A model generated the notes under the pieces. That model saw only the letters and a program-made list of their open reading frames with translations, was not told where the DNA came from and did not search any database. Below are positions 36,189-44,437 of a DNA stretch of 64,000 nt, one piece after another; the first letter of the stretch is position 1; the number at the start of each line of letters is the position of its first letter. This DNA comes from an uncultured Clostridia bacterium. Its GTDB lineage: Bacteria; Bacillota; Clostridia; Oscillospirales; Acutalibacteraceae. A program made the position numbers and the translations under genes. Where the stretch lies: assembly GCA_937892115.1 (NCBI GenBank), contig CALAUI010000015.1, forward strand, positions 1 to 64,000, read 5' to 3'.

Positions 36189-36929
36189 TTAATGATTTAC
36201 GAGGTTCTTCAGCTTCAGCACGTCTTTTACGAGATTATCGGGAGAGTTATCCGCAATAAATTCAATAAAAACGTATCCTTCAAACGATTTTGATTTCAGT
36301 GCATTTATTATATCCGGGATAAAGCTTTCGTCTTTTTTGTGAAGCAGCTGAAATTTCTTCAGTTCCGAAAAGGAAATATGCACATCGGAAACAAAAGGAA
36401 TAAGCTTACTCAGCTTATCAAAATCTCCTTCGCGGTCTCTGTACCAGGACTGATAGTAAGTTTTTACCCTGCCTTTTGTATCGTTAAGATAGCGAAGGGA
36501 TGCATCGGTTTCATCATTACAGGTGTCGTGATGGCATTCATTGGAAATCACAGCTGAGTATCTTTCCGCAATATCGGCAAGAGTAAGGGACTCGGCTACT
36601 ATATCAGCATATTCCTTCTCTCCGGTTTTTGAGGATGACTTTGTACCGAGCCAGGTACGCATATACCGGGCGCCCGTAATCAAAGCAAGACGGCAAAGAC
36701 GTTCCCATTCCGTCACATCGTTACGTCCGATCCTGTAGTAAGTACCGAGGGAACGGATAACAATGCCGTTTTCATCACACAGCTTTTTTGCAAGACGTGC
36801 GTCATCCTCCGTAAGAATATGATAATCCGTACCCCATTCTATTGCTTCGGCACCGCATTTTACGGCGATGTCAACAACGTCCTCAATCGAACAGTTACGA
36901 AGGGACGTACTCGTAAATCCGACTTTCAT
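36189..36929 (-). CDS. Sugar phosphate isomerase/epimerase-family TIM barrel
   Basis: A 246-aa AP-endonuclease-2 fold protein (KVGFTSTSLRNCSIEDVVDIA at the start, with AEAIEWGTDYH following and VFIEFIAD near the end). Members isomerise or epimerise sugars or cyclitols using a divalent metal. It starts 9 nt after the dehydrogenase stop, suggesting a shared catabolic pathway. The substrate is unknown. Confidence 0.8.
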   Translation of the reverse strand: MKVGFTSTSLRNCSIEDVVDIAVKCGAEAIEWGTDYHILTEDDARLAKKLCDENGIVIRSLGTYYRIGRNDVTEWERLCRLALITGARYMRTWLGTKSSSKTGEKEYADIVAESLTLADIAERYSAVISNECHHDTCNDETDASLRYLNDTKGRVKTYYQSWYRDREGDFDKLSKLIPFVSDVHISFSELKKFQLLHKKDESFIPDIINALKSKSFEGYVFIEFIADNSPDNLVKDVLKLKNLVNH

Positions 36930-36938
36930 GCAATCACC

Positions 36939-37925
36939 TTATGCCATAGTTTTGAGTTTTTCAAGCGTTACCTCGCTGACACATTCTTTTCCGGCAAGAT
37001 AACGGTTGAATTCGTCAATAATGTAATCTGCCATACGGGTCACTTCATATCCCGTACTGCCGGCTATATGAGGAGTCATAATCGCATTTTTACACTTAAA
37101 AAGCGGTCCTGTCGCGGGCATCATTTCATTCTTCTGAACGTCAAGCAAAGCGGTCCTTGCCTTCTTTTCCCTGAGGGCTTTTGCAAGGTCATCCTCATTG
37201 ACCTGCGCTCCCCTGCCGGTATTGATGAAGGTGGCATTGTCCTTCATAAGAGAAAACAGCGAGTAATTCAGGATATCGTTGAGTTCCTTCTTATTTGCAA
37301 GGTGATTTGAAATAACGTCGCACCTTTCAAAGATTTCGGGCAAATCACAGAGAACGACACCCAGAGATTTCGCTTTTTTCCGTGAAGCAAACGGGTCGTA
37401 TGCAAGCACATTGACATCAAAGGATTTCAGTTTTTCCGCTACCATCGAGCCGATTACACCGAGTCCGATAAGCCCTACGGTTGCATAATAATTTCCCTGA
37501 ACATTTGCCGCCCTCAGTTTTGAAAGAGCAAGATTGGTATGATAATATTTCTCTGCCTGAAAATAGCCCTTAGCGGCAAGAATAATCTGCGAAACAGTAT
37601 ATTCCGCTACGGGGATTCCGTTGGCATAAGCGGCAGAGAAAACCCTTACACCGCAATTAAGAAACGGCTCAGCAAAATAACCGACCGTCCCGGCGGCATA
37701 GAATACGGCTTCAAGTCCGGGAAGGTATTCCTTTATTTCCGATTCGGTGAGTTTCACCATACCCCAGGTGGAAAATACATACTTCACGTCCTCAAATTTC
37801 TTACTGTCCTTTTTAATGTCGTGCAGGGTATATATTTCCCTCTGCATATCCATTTTTTTGAGGACTCTGTCGTCATAAACCCTCTTGACATCGTTTTCAT
37901 TATTGCAAAGAAAAATTCTGTCCAT
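36939..37925 (-). CDS. D-isomer-specific 2-hydroxyacid dehydrogenase
   Basis: The NAD-binding Rossmann motif is GLIGLGVIGSMVAEKL, and the catalytic Arg and His blocks are visible (INTGRGAQVNEDDL, and TPHIAGSTGYE). The longer upstream frame lacks support. ATG 37925 (MDRIFLCNNEN) is chosen because it matches the expected N terminus and lies below the promoter, although the ribosome site (GGCGGCGA) is weak. Length is about 328 aa. Substrate unknown; the operon context suggests sugar-acid metabolism. Confidence 0.82.
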   Translation of the reverse strand: MDRIFLCNNENDVKRVYDDRVLKKMDMQREIYTLHDIKKDSKKFEDVKYVFSTWGMVKLTESEIKEYLPGLEAVFYAAGTVGYFAEPFLNCGVRVFSAAYANGIPVAEYTVSQIILAAKGYFQAEKYYHTNLALSKLRAANVQGNYYATVGLIGLGVIGSMVAEKLKSFDVNVLAYDPFASRKKAKSLGVVLCDLPEIFERCDVISNHLANKKELNDILNYSLFSLMKDNATFINTGRGAQVNEDDLAKALREKKARTALLDVQKNEMMPATGPLFKCKNAIMTPHIAGSTGYEVTRMADYIIDEFNRYLAGKECVSEVTLEKLKTMA

Positions 37926-37955
37926 ATCATCGCCGCCGTTTCGCATTATAACTGC

Positions 37956-37984
37956 ATTGTAACACTTGAAAATATATGTTTCAA
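37956..37984 (-). promoter_or_regulatory. Promoter of the dehydrogenase-isomerase-DUF4838 operon
   Basis: On the minus strand TTGAAA, a 17-nt spacer and TACAAT. Confidence 0.6.
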
Positions 37985-38017
37985 TATATAAAATCGGTTT
38001 ATTTTTACATTCTTGTG

Positions 38018-38026
38018 TGATATAAT
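38018..38026 (+). promoter_or_regulatory. Extended -10 promoter of the N-acetyltransferase gene
   Basis: TGATATAAT is an extended -10 box with only a weak -35 (TTTATT) 17 nt upstream. It is back to back with the divergent dehydrogenase promoter. Confidence 0.5.
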
Positions 38027-38055
38027 ACGCACATATCACATCGAGGGGATAATTT

Positions 38056-38814
38056 ATGACTGAAGAACAGATTAAATCATACTTTGAAAGAATCGGGCTT
38101 GAATATGACAAAAACGAGCCGCACGGCATAAATCAGCTGAATAAAATTCAGTATGCCCACATTACCCACGTTCCGTACGAAAACACGGAAATAGTTGACG
38201 GACATCCTCTGAGTCTTGAAGAAGAGAATCTTTTTCAGAAAATCGTCACGGAGCATCGCGGCGGCTATTGCTTTGAACTGAACGGTCTTCTGGGATGCGT
38301 TCTGCGTTCAATGGGTTATGAGGTCGAGGAATATATGGGCAGATTCCTTCGCGGAGAAACGGAAATCCCCATGCCCCGGCACAGAGTACTTGCGGTCATG
38401 ACAGAGGGAAAAAAGATTCTCTGCGAAGTAGGTATCGGCAGCGAAGCTCCTTACCATACGCTTGAAATCGTGACCGGCAAAGATCAGGACGGCTACCGCT
38501 TCGTCAGGGACGATTTACTCGGTACGGTGCTGGAGGAATACGTTGAAGGCAAATGGAGTCCCTTCTTTTCCTTCACGGAATGCAAACAAATCAACAAGGA
38601 TTACATCCCGCTCTCCTATTATTGCGAAAATCATCCGTCGTCTATTTTTCACGTTAATATGCTTTCGCTGAAAACACCCGACGGCAGAGTAACGGTAGAC
38701 GGAAAAGTATTCAGAATACGCCGTAACGGTGAAATCACATTTGAGAAGGAAATGACCGAGGCAGAGCTCTGCGAAATCTGTCCGAAGTATTTCGGAATGA
38801 CTCTGCACCGATAA
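38056..38814 (+). CDS. Arylamine N-acetyltransferase
   Basis: Acetyl-CoA-dependent NAT family enzyme of 252 aa. The catalytic cysteine is Cys72 in the family motif RGGYCFE and the histidine is His109 in PRHRVL. The third member of the Cys-His-Asp triad is normally Asp in a DVGFG-like strand; here the matching position is Glu124 in CEVGIGS. The fold is otherwise complete. Family members acetylate aromatic amines and hydrazines; the physiological substrate in gut Firmicutes is unclear. The site GAGGGG precedes the ATG. Confidence 0.85.
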   Translation: MTEEQIKSYFERIGLEYDKNEPHGINQLNKIQYAHITHVPYENTEIVDGHPLSLEEENLFQKIVTEHRGGYCFELNGLLGCVLRSMGYEVEEYMGRFLRGETEIPMPRHRVLAVMTEGKKILCEVGIGSEAPYHTLEIVTGKDQDGYRFVRDDLLGTVLEEYVEGKWSPFFSFTECKQINKDYIPLSYYCENHPSSIFHVNMLSLKTPDGRVTVDGKVFRIRRNGEITFEKEMTEAELCEICPKYFGMTLHR

Positions 38815-38906
38815 AATTCATACAAACAGGTCCGGTTGATTATTGTATGAGTAACGGCGATGATATATCATAAGACCGTAAAGTTTTCGGAAAGGAAGTT
38901 GAAATT

Positions 38907-39392
38907 ATGGTAACTGTCTTTGAAAAAATCCTGGATTACTTTATGGTTTTATGTCTGTTATTCGGTTCTCTTATTACGAACGGAGCAGAGAATAACGACC
39001 TGAACACCATCGGAAACAATATCGTCTACGGATTGGTTTCCGGAAATTTTTCCCCTTTCGCCTCTTCCGATATTTATGACGGAGAAACGATTATTTCAAA
39101 AATTGAAACGGATAACGACGGGAACTGCCGTTTCGCCGACGTTGACTATAAAGATAAGGACAGAGCAAGCTGGCTGACGGCAAGACATATTACGAGAACG
39201 GAGCAGCTTGCAATACTGTATCGCAGAGAAACCGACGAAAATATAAAAATAATATGCAACACGGATTCAATTCAGGCGATTGAATTACCCGACGGAAGAA
39301 TTGCATCCGTATTTTACAAAAACGGAAGCTTTGAATATAACGGAAAAACATTCAGCGGGAAAGCGGGAAATGCATACATTTCGGAAAAATAA
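38907..39392 (+). CDS. Hypothetical exported protein
   Basis: I do not recognise this 161-aa protein. An N-terminal hydrophobic stretch (VLCLLFGSLIT) looks like a signal peptide or anchor. The rest is polar and beta-rich with no named motif. GGAAAGGAAG precedes the ATG. It lies between the NAT gene and a membrane protein gene, all in the same direction. Confidence 0.6.
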   Translation: MVTVFEKILDYFMVLCLLFGSLITNGAENNDLNTIGNNIVYGLVSGNFSPFASSDIYDGETIISKIETDNDGNCRFADVDYKDKDRASWLTARHITRTEQLAILYRRETDENIKIICNTDSIQAIELPDGRIASVFYKNGSFEYNGKTFSGKAGNAYISEK

Positions 39393-39477
39393 CGGTTGTA
39401 TTTTCACTTATAAACTGTTATGATTTCATATATCCCGAAAGGAAAATACAATTAACGTAGGAAAGAAGTAATATAAG

Positions 39478-40305
39478 ATGAGCAAGTTCAAGTTTTTCTC
39501 AAATCAAAAAATGTCGTGGGTAAAGGTCATAATCCTGGCAATTATTACGGCAATAATCACGGCGGTGCTTAAAATCATCCCCGCCCTTGAAGGAACGTCC
39601 TTCCAGGATATTGCCGTTAACCCCGACTGCTGGTTTTTATTTGCCCTGTTTATCATAGTAAACTGCGAAAAATGGTGGGAAGCATCCCTCAAGACGTTTG
39701 TATTCTTCCTGATAAGTCAGCCCCTCATCTACCTCATTCAGGTGCCCTTTTCGAGCATGGGATTCGCGCTTTTCAAATACTATAAATACTGGTTTGTAAT
39801 CACGATACTCACCTTACCCGGTGCGGCAATCGCATTCCTCGTCAAGAAAAAGAACTGGCTCAGTGCGGCGGTGCTTTCGGTAGCTGTCGGATATCTCGGA
39901 TATGCAGCGGCGACCTACTTCTGGAACGTAAAATCCGATTATCCCCATCACCTGGTAAGTCTGATATTCTGCGTACTGCTTGCGATATTCTTTGTACTCG
40001 CCCTGCTTGACAAGAATTCTCAGCGTCTTGCCGTAATGGCTGTAATGGTGGTGGTAATAGGCGCAACGCTTTATTTCACGAAGCCCATTTCGGAAAAGGA
40101 CATTACTCTTGATGAAGGAAGCTGGACTTACGTTGTTGACGATTCAAACATCGCGGATATAAGCATAACGGACGGCAACGAGGTATCATTCAAGGCAAAG
40201 AAAAAAGGCAACGCGATAGTCACCTTCACAAATGAAGACGGCGAAATAATCGAATACTGGGTAACCGTAAGCAACGGCAGTATTCTCGTAGGAAGTCTGA
40301 GTTAA
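39478..40305 (+). CDS. Membrane protein with C-terminal Ig-like domain
   Basis: About seven hydrophobic helices occupy residues 15-205. An extracytoplasmic segment of about 70 residues follows; its pattern (ADISITDGNEVSFKAKKKGN, then AIVTFTN) resembles the bacterial Ig-like BIG2 fold. The 275-aa combination is not one I can name. AGGAAAG precedes the ATG and a strong terminator follows. Confidence 0.7.
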   Translation: MSKFKFFSNQKMSWVKVIILAIITAIITAVLKIIPALEGTSFQDIAVNPDCWFLFALFIIVNCEKWWEASLKTFVFFLISQPLIYLIQVPFSSMGFALFKYYKYWFVITILTLPGAAIAFLVKKKNWLSAAVLSVAVGYLGYAAATYFWNVKSDYPHHLVSLIFCVLLAIFFVLALLDKNSQRLAVMAVMVVVIGATLYFTKPISEKDITLDEGSWTYVVDDSNIADISITDGNEVSFKAKKKGNAIVTFTNEDGEIIEYWVTVSNGSILVGSLS

Positions 40306-40309
40306 AAAT

Positions 40310-40342
40310 AATCGCAGTCCCGAGCGGGGCTGCGATTTTTAT
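40310..40342 (+). terminator. Terminator upstream of the CRISPR locus
   Basis: AATCGCAG-CCCG pairs with CGGG-CTGCGATT (one mismatch), followed by TTTATTTT. It separates the membrane protein gene from cas12a. Confidence 0.88.
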
Positions 40343-40344
40343 TT

Positions 40345-40425
40345 TCAGTCCGTTTTTTGGGACTGAGCATCTGATATATTTAATTTATACGATAAGAATC
40401 ACGGAAAGGAGAAATATATCAGATG
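40345..40425. repeat. Two hairpins, one a 14-bp perfect inverted repeat, upstream of cas12a
   Basis: A short hairpin TCAGTCC/GGACTGA (about 40345-40365) is followed by a perfect inverted repeat: CATCTGATATATTT at 40368-40381 and its complement at 40412-40425. The 30-nt interval contains AAAGGAG. The pair ends 5 nt before the cas12a -35 box. It has no resemblance to the CRISPR repeat. Role unknown; an operator or an insertion scar are both possible. Confidence 0.7.
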
Positions 40426-40430
40426 TAATA

Positions 40431-40459
40431 TTGAACATAGTGTTCGAGTATGATAGAAT
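40431..40459 (+). promoter_or_regulatory. Promoter of cas12a
   Basis: TTGAAC, a 17-nt spacer and TAGAAT end about 27 nt before the cas12a ATG, with TTGGAGG as ribosome site. Confidence 0.7.
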
Positions 40460-40486
40460 TATAGTAAATTACTTTGGAGGTATGAA

Positions 40487-43400
40487 ATGAAAGAACAGTT
40501 TACAAATATGTATCCGATTTCAAAGACTCTCAGATTTTCACTTATACCCGTAGGTAAAACCGAAGAAAATTTCAACAATAAGATGCTTCTTGAAACCGAC
40601 AAACAGAGGTCGGAAGATTACTCAAAAGTCAAGAAAATTATTGACCGCTATCACAAGACATATATTGAAAGCGTTTTGTCTTCTATTAACTTTATAGAGG
40701 GCGTGGACGAATATGCTTCGCTCTACTATAAGAACGGCAAAGACGATAATGAAATCGAAAAGATGGAAGAACTTGAGGCATCGATGCGCAAATTTATTGC
40801 CAAAAAGCTTACATCAGATAAAAGGTACAAAGACCTTTCTTCTGCCAAGACTATGATTGAAAGCTTGCTTCCCGAATTTGTTGATGCAGAAGAAAAAGAA
40901 ATCGTTTCCCGGTTTCACAATTTCTCAACCTATTTTTCGGGATTTTTCACCAACAGAGAAAATATGTATTCCGATAAAGCTCAATCGACAGCCGTTTCTT
41001 ATCGCTGCATAAATGATAATTTACCGAGATTTCTTGATAACTGCAGAAGCTTTGAAAAAATAAAAGCTTCTCTGTCACCCGAAAAAATTGAGGAACTGAA
41101 TGAGCTTACACTTGGCTTTTTGGGCAAATATATGACAGACGCTTTTTCTGTTGACTATTTTCCGTACGTGCTTTCACAAAGAGGTATTGATTTATACAAC
41201 AGTATTATAGGCGGGTATACCTGTGAAGACACCACCAAAGTACAAGGCATTAACGAAATAATCAATCTTTATAATCAGCAGGTTGCAAAGGGCGATAAAT
41301 CCAAGAAGCTTCCGTCAATCAAGCCCCTCTACAAACAGATACTCAGCGATAAGGAATCTGTTTCTTTTATTCCCGAAAAATATGAAAATGATGATGCGGT
41401 CATTTCCTCTGTTCTCGCATTTTACAGAGAAACAGTCGAAAAGACGTTGCCTGACATCAAAGCACTATTTGATAAATTCGGCACGTATAATCACAGCGGT
41501 ATATTCATTTCATCGGGTATTCCCGTAACCGACTTATCAAATGCCGTATTTGGCAGTTGGAGCACATTCGCTTCGGCATGGAATGATGAATACATGAAAC
41601 TGAAGCCGCTCAAAAAAGGTAAAAATCCGGAAAAATATGAAGAGGAAATGAAGGCGGAATTCAAGAAAGCCAAGAGTTTCAGCGTAGCGGATTTCCAGCG
41701 TCTCGGTTCAGTCAACAAGTCAGAGAATTCCGTTGGTTCTGTTTCGGATTATTATGTAACGACTGTTTCGGAAAAGACCGAAACGGTTTATGAAGCATAC
41801 AAAAAAGCAGAAGGGCTTCTCACATCGGTTTATTCGGAAAAATATGATAAGAAGCTGATGAAAAACGAAACGGCAATTGCTCTTATTAAGGAGCTTCTTG
41901 ATGCCGTCAAAGACCTTGAAAAAACCATTAAGCCCCTTATCGGCACGGGCAAAGAGGAAAATAAGGATGAGCTGTTTTACGGTGAATTTATTCCTCTTTA
42001 TGATGCCTTATCATCAGTTGACCGCCTCTATGATAAGGTCAGAAACTATATGACCCAAAAGCCGTATTCAACAGATAAAATCAAACTGAATTTTGATAAT
42101 CCGCAATTGCTCGGAGGATGGGACAGAAACAAAGAAAAAGATTACAGAACTGTTTTGATGCGCAGAAACGGTTTGTATTATCTTGCGATAATGGACAAAT
42201 CAAATAACAAAATCTTTGAAAGCTTCCCCGAAAGCGCCTCGGGTGACTGCTATGAAAAAATGGATTATAAGCTTCTGCCCGGTCCGAACAAAATGCTTCC
42301 GAAGGTATTCTTTGCAGCATCAAACGCTTCCCTGTTTCAGCCCTCTGATGAAATACTTAAAATCAGAAGTTCCGAATCATTCAAAAAAGGGCAGAATTTC
42401 AATGTAGATGATTGCCGAAAGTTTATTGATTTCTTCAAAGATTCTATAAACAAACATGACGACTGGTCAAAATTCGGCTTTAAGTTCTCTGACACAAAAT
42501 CATACAGTGACATCAGCGAATTCTACAATGAGATAAAAGAACAGGGATATATGGTAAAATTCCGTAATATTCCCGTTTCGTACATTGAGCAGTTCGTTGA
42601 AAACGGTAAGCTTTACCTTTTCCAAATTTATAACAAGGATTTCTCGGAATACAGCCATGGCACGCCAAATATGCACACTCTGTATTTCAAAATGCTTTTT
42701 GATGAGCGCAACCTCAAGGATGTTGTTTTCAAGCTTAACGGAGAAGCCGAAATGTTTTACCGCGAGGCAAGTATTAAAGACAGCGAAAGAATCGTTCATC
42801 CCGCAAATCAGCCCGTAAAAAACAAAAATCCCGAAAGCGAAAAATCGGAAAGCATATTCAATTATGACCTTATCAAAGATAAGCGATTTACAAAACGCCA
42901 ATTCTCTATCCATATTCCCATAACACTCAATTTTAAGGCAGAGGGCAGAGAATTCATAAATCCGAAAGTCCGTCTTGCTGTTAAAAATTCCGCTTCCGGC
43001 TACGTTATCGGAATTGACCGCGGTGAAAGGAATCTCATCTATATCAGCGTTATCAACGGAAACGGCGAAATCGTTGAGCAGACGTCTCTCAACGAAATCA
43101 TCAGCGATAACGGTTATAAGGTCAATTATCAGAATCTGCTTGACCGCAAAGAAAAAGAGCGTGACGAAGCAAAAAAGAGCTGGGGCTCGGTTGAAAACAT
43201 CAAAGAGCTCAAAGAGGGCTATCTGAGTCAGGTCGTTCATAAAATCTGCGAGCTTGTTGTAAAATATGATGCGATCATCGCAATGGAAGACCTTAATTTC
43301 GGCTTCAAAAACGGCAGATTCAAGGTTGAAAAGCAGGTTTATCAGGGATTTGAAAATATGCTCATTTCAAAGCTGAATTATCTTGCCGATAAGAAAGCGG

Positions 43401-44185
43401 AGCCCGATTCGGAGGGCGGCATACTCAACGCATATCAGCTCACAAATAAGTATGACGGTACAAATAAAGGCAAGCAAAACGGCATCATATTCTACGTTCC
43501 CGCATGGCTCACAAGTAAGATCGATCCGACCACGGGATTTGCAGACCTACTCAAGCCGAAATACACAAGCGTTGAAGCGGCTCATGATTTCTTTGAAAAA
43601 ATCGATTCAATCAGCTATAACGAATCCTCTGATATGTTTGAATTCGACATTGATTATGATAAATTTCCCCGCTGCAACGCCGATTTCAGGAAGAAATGGA
43701 CTGTCTGCACCAACGGCAACAGAATAAAAACCTTCCGCAATCCCGAAAAGAACAGCGAATGGGACAACAAAACCGTTTGCCTGACCGCCGAATTCAAGAA
43801 ACTCTTTGATGAATACGGAATAGATTATTCCGGCGATATCAAGGCAGCTGTTCTTCGCATAAGCAACAAGGATTTCTGCTATCGTTTAATCGGTCTTATC
43901 CAACTCACTCTTCAGATGAGAAACAGCATAACCGGAAGCACAAATCCCGAAGACGATTATCTTATCTCTCCCGTCAGAAATGCATCGGGCGGATTCTATG
44001 ACAGCCGTGAATATCAGGGCAGTAACGCCTCATTACCTACGGATGCCGATGCAAACGGTGCATTTAACATAGCGAGGAAAGGGCTCTGGGCAATTGAAGT
44101 ATTGAAGAACACTCCCGACGACGGACTTGATAAAGCCGATCTTTCAATAACCAATGCAAAGTGGCTTGAATATGCACAAAAATGA
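40487..44185 (+). CDS. cas12a: CRISPR-associated endonuclease Cas12a (Cpf1), type V-A
   Basis: This 1232-aa RNA-guided DNase starts with the WED signature (YPISKTLRFSLIPVGKTEEN) and has the three RuvC acidic residues: Asp844 in GIDRGERN, Glu934 in AMEDLNFGFK and Asp1186 in DADANGAFN. The Nuc-domain arginine is Arg1145 in LQMRNS. The crRNA-processing region (HPANQP, then KDKRFTKRQFSIHIPI) has the His and Lys residues expected for self-processing of pre-crRNA. Length is close to other Cas12a enzymes. Family members cut T-rich-PAM targets. The stop overlaps the cas4 remnant by 4 nt. Only an ATG followed directly by TGA lies between the ribosome site and the chosen ATG. Confidence 0.98.
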   Translation: MKEQFTNMYPISKTLRFSLIPVGKTEENFNNKMLLETDKQRSEDYSKVKKIIDRYHKTYIESVLSSINFIEGVDEYASLYYKNGKDDNEIEKMEELEASMRKFIAKKLTSDKRYKDLSSAKTMIESLLPEFVDAEEKEIVSRFHNFSTYFSGFFTNRENMYSDKAQSTAVSYRCINDNLPRFLDNCRSFEKIKASLSPEKIEELNELTLGFLGKYMTDAFSVDYFPYVLSQRGIDLYNSIIGGYTCEDTTKVQGINEIINLYNQQVAKGDKSKKLPSIKPLYKQILSDKESVSFIPEKYENDDAVISSVLAFYRETVEKTLPDIKALFDKFGTYNHSGIFISSGIPVTDLSNAVFGSWSTFASAWNDEYMKLKPLKKGKNPEKYEEEMKAEFKKAKSFSVADFQRLGSVNKSENSVGSVSDYYVTTVSEKTETVYEAYKKAEGLLTSVYSEKYDKKLMKNETAIALIKELLDAVKDLEKTIKPLIGTGKEENKDELFYGEFIPLYDALSSVDRLYDKVRNYMTQKPYSTDKIKLNFDNPQLLGGWDRNKEKDYRTVLMRRNGLYYLAIMDKSNNKIFESFPESASGDCYEKMDYKLLPGPNKMLPKVFFAASNASLFQPSDEILKIRSSESFKKGQNFNVDDCRKFIDFFKDSINKHDDWSKFGFKFSDTKSYSDISEFYNEIKEQGYMVKFRNIPVSYIEQFVENGKLYLFQIYNKDFSEYSHGTPNMHTLYFKMLFDERNLKDVVFKLNGEAEMFYREASIKDSERIVHPANQPVKNKNPESEKSESIFNYDLIKDKRFTKRQFSIHIPITLNFKAEGREFINPKVRLAVKNSASGYVIGIDRGERNLIYISVINGNGEIVEQTSLNEIISDNGYKVNYQNLLDRKEKERDEAKKSWGSVENIKELKEGYLSQVVHKICELVVKYDAIIAMEDLNFGFKNGRFKVEKQVYQGFENMLISKLNYLADKKAEPDSEGGILNAYQLTNKYDGTNKGKQNGIIFYVPAWLTSKIDPTTGFADLLKPKYTSVEAAHDFFEKIDSISYNESSDMFEFDIDYDKFPRCNADFRKKWTVCTNGNRIKTFRNPEKNSEWDNKTVCLTAEFKKLFDEYGIDYSGDIKAAVLRISNKDFCYRLIGLIQLTLQMRNSITGSTNPEDDYLISPVRNASGGFYDSREYQGSNASLPTDADANGAFNIARKGLWAIEVLKNTPDDGLDKADLSITNAKWLEYAQK

Positions 44186-44437
44186 GCGAAAATCCTATTT
44201 CAATATCCAATCTGAACGATTTCATATTTTGCCCGGTTTCAATATTTTTTCACGGGCTTGATGAAGAAACAGACGTATATCTTTATCAGGAAACCGTTCA
44301 GCTCGACGGCTCCGCTGCCCACAGCAAATCGGACAGCGGAGAATATTCCACAAAATAGAATATGCTGCAGGCGATTTCTATATACAGTTCTGAGTATAAT
44401 CTATGCGAAAAAATTGATGTTTTTGATAATGATAAGG
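44182..44437 (+). pseudogene. cas4: Truncated cas4 with in-frame TAG
   Basis: The ATG overlaps the cas12a stop (ATGA), the usual layout of type V-A operons. The first 58 codons read as a Cas4 N terminus (ISISNLNDFIFCP, including the first Fe-S cysteine; YLYQETVQLDGSAAH). Codon 59 is TAG (44356-44358). The same frame then continues as Cas4 for 26 more codons (QAISIYSSEYNLCEKIDVF) up to one base before the first CRISPR repeat. The rest of the ~190-aa protein, with the remaining nuclease motifs and three cysteines, is absent. Confidence 0.88.

Noticed and set aside
37926..38129. Longer N terminus for the 2-hydroxyacid dehydrogenase
   Set aside because: The added ~68 residues do not resemble the family and run through both divergent promoters.
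40310..40486. A tracrRNA or a degenerate CRISPR repeat upstream of cas12a
   Set aside because: Type V-A needs no tracrRNA, and no match to the repeat handle was found in this interval.
42500..43240. 246-codon minus-strand frame inside cas12a
   Set aside because: It is antisense to the Cas12a coding sequence, with no promoter, ribosome site or recognisable domain.
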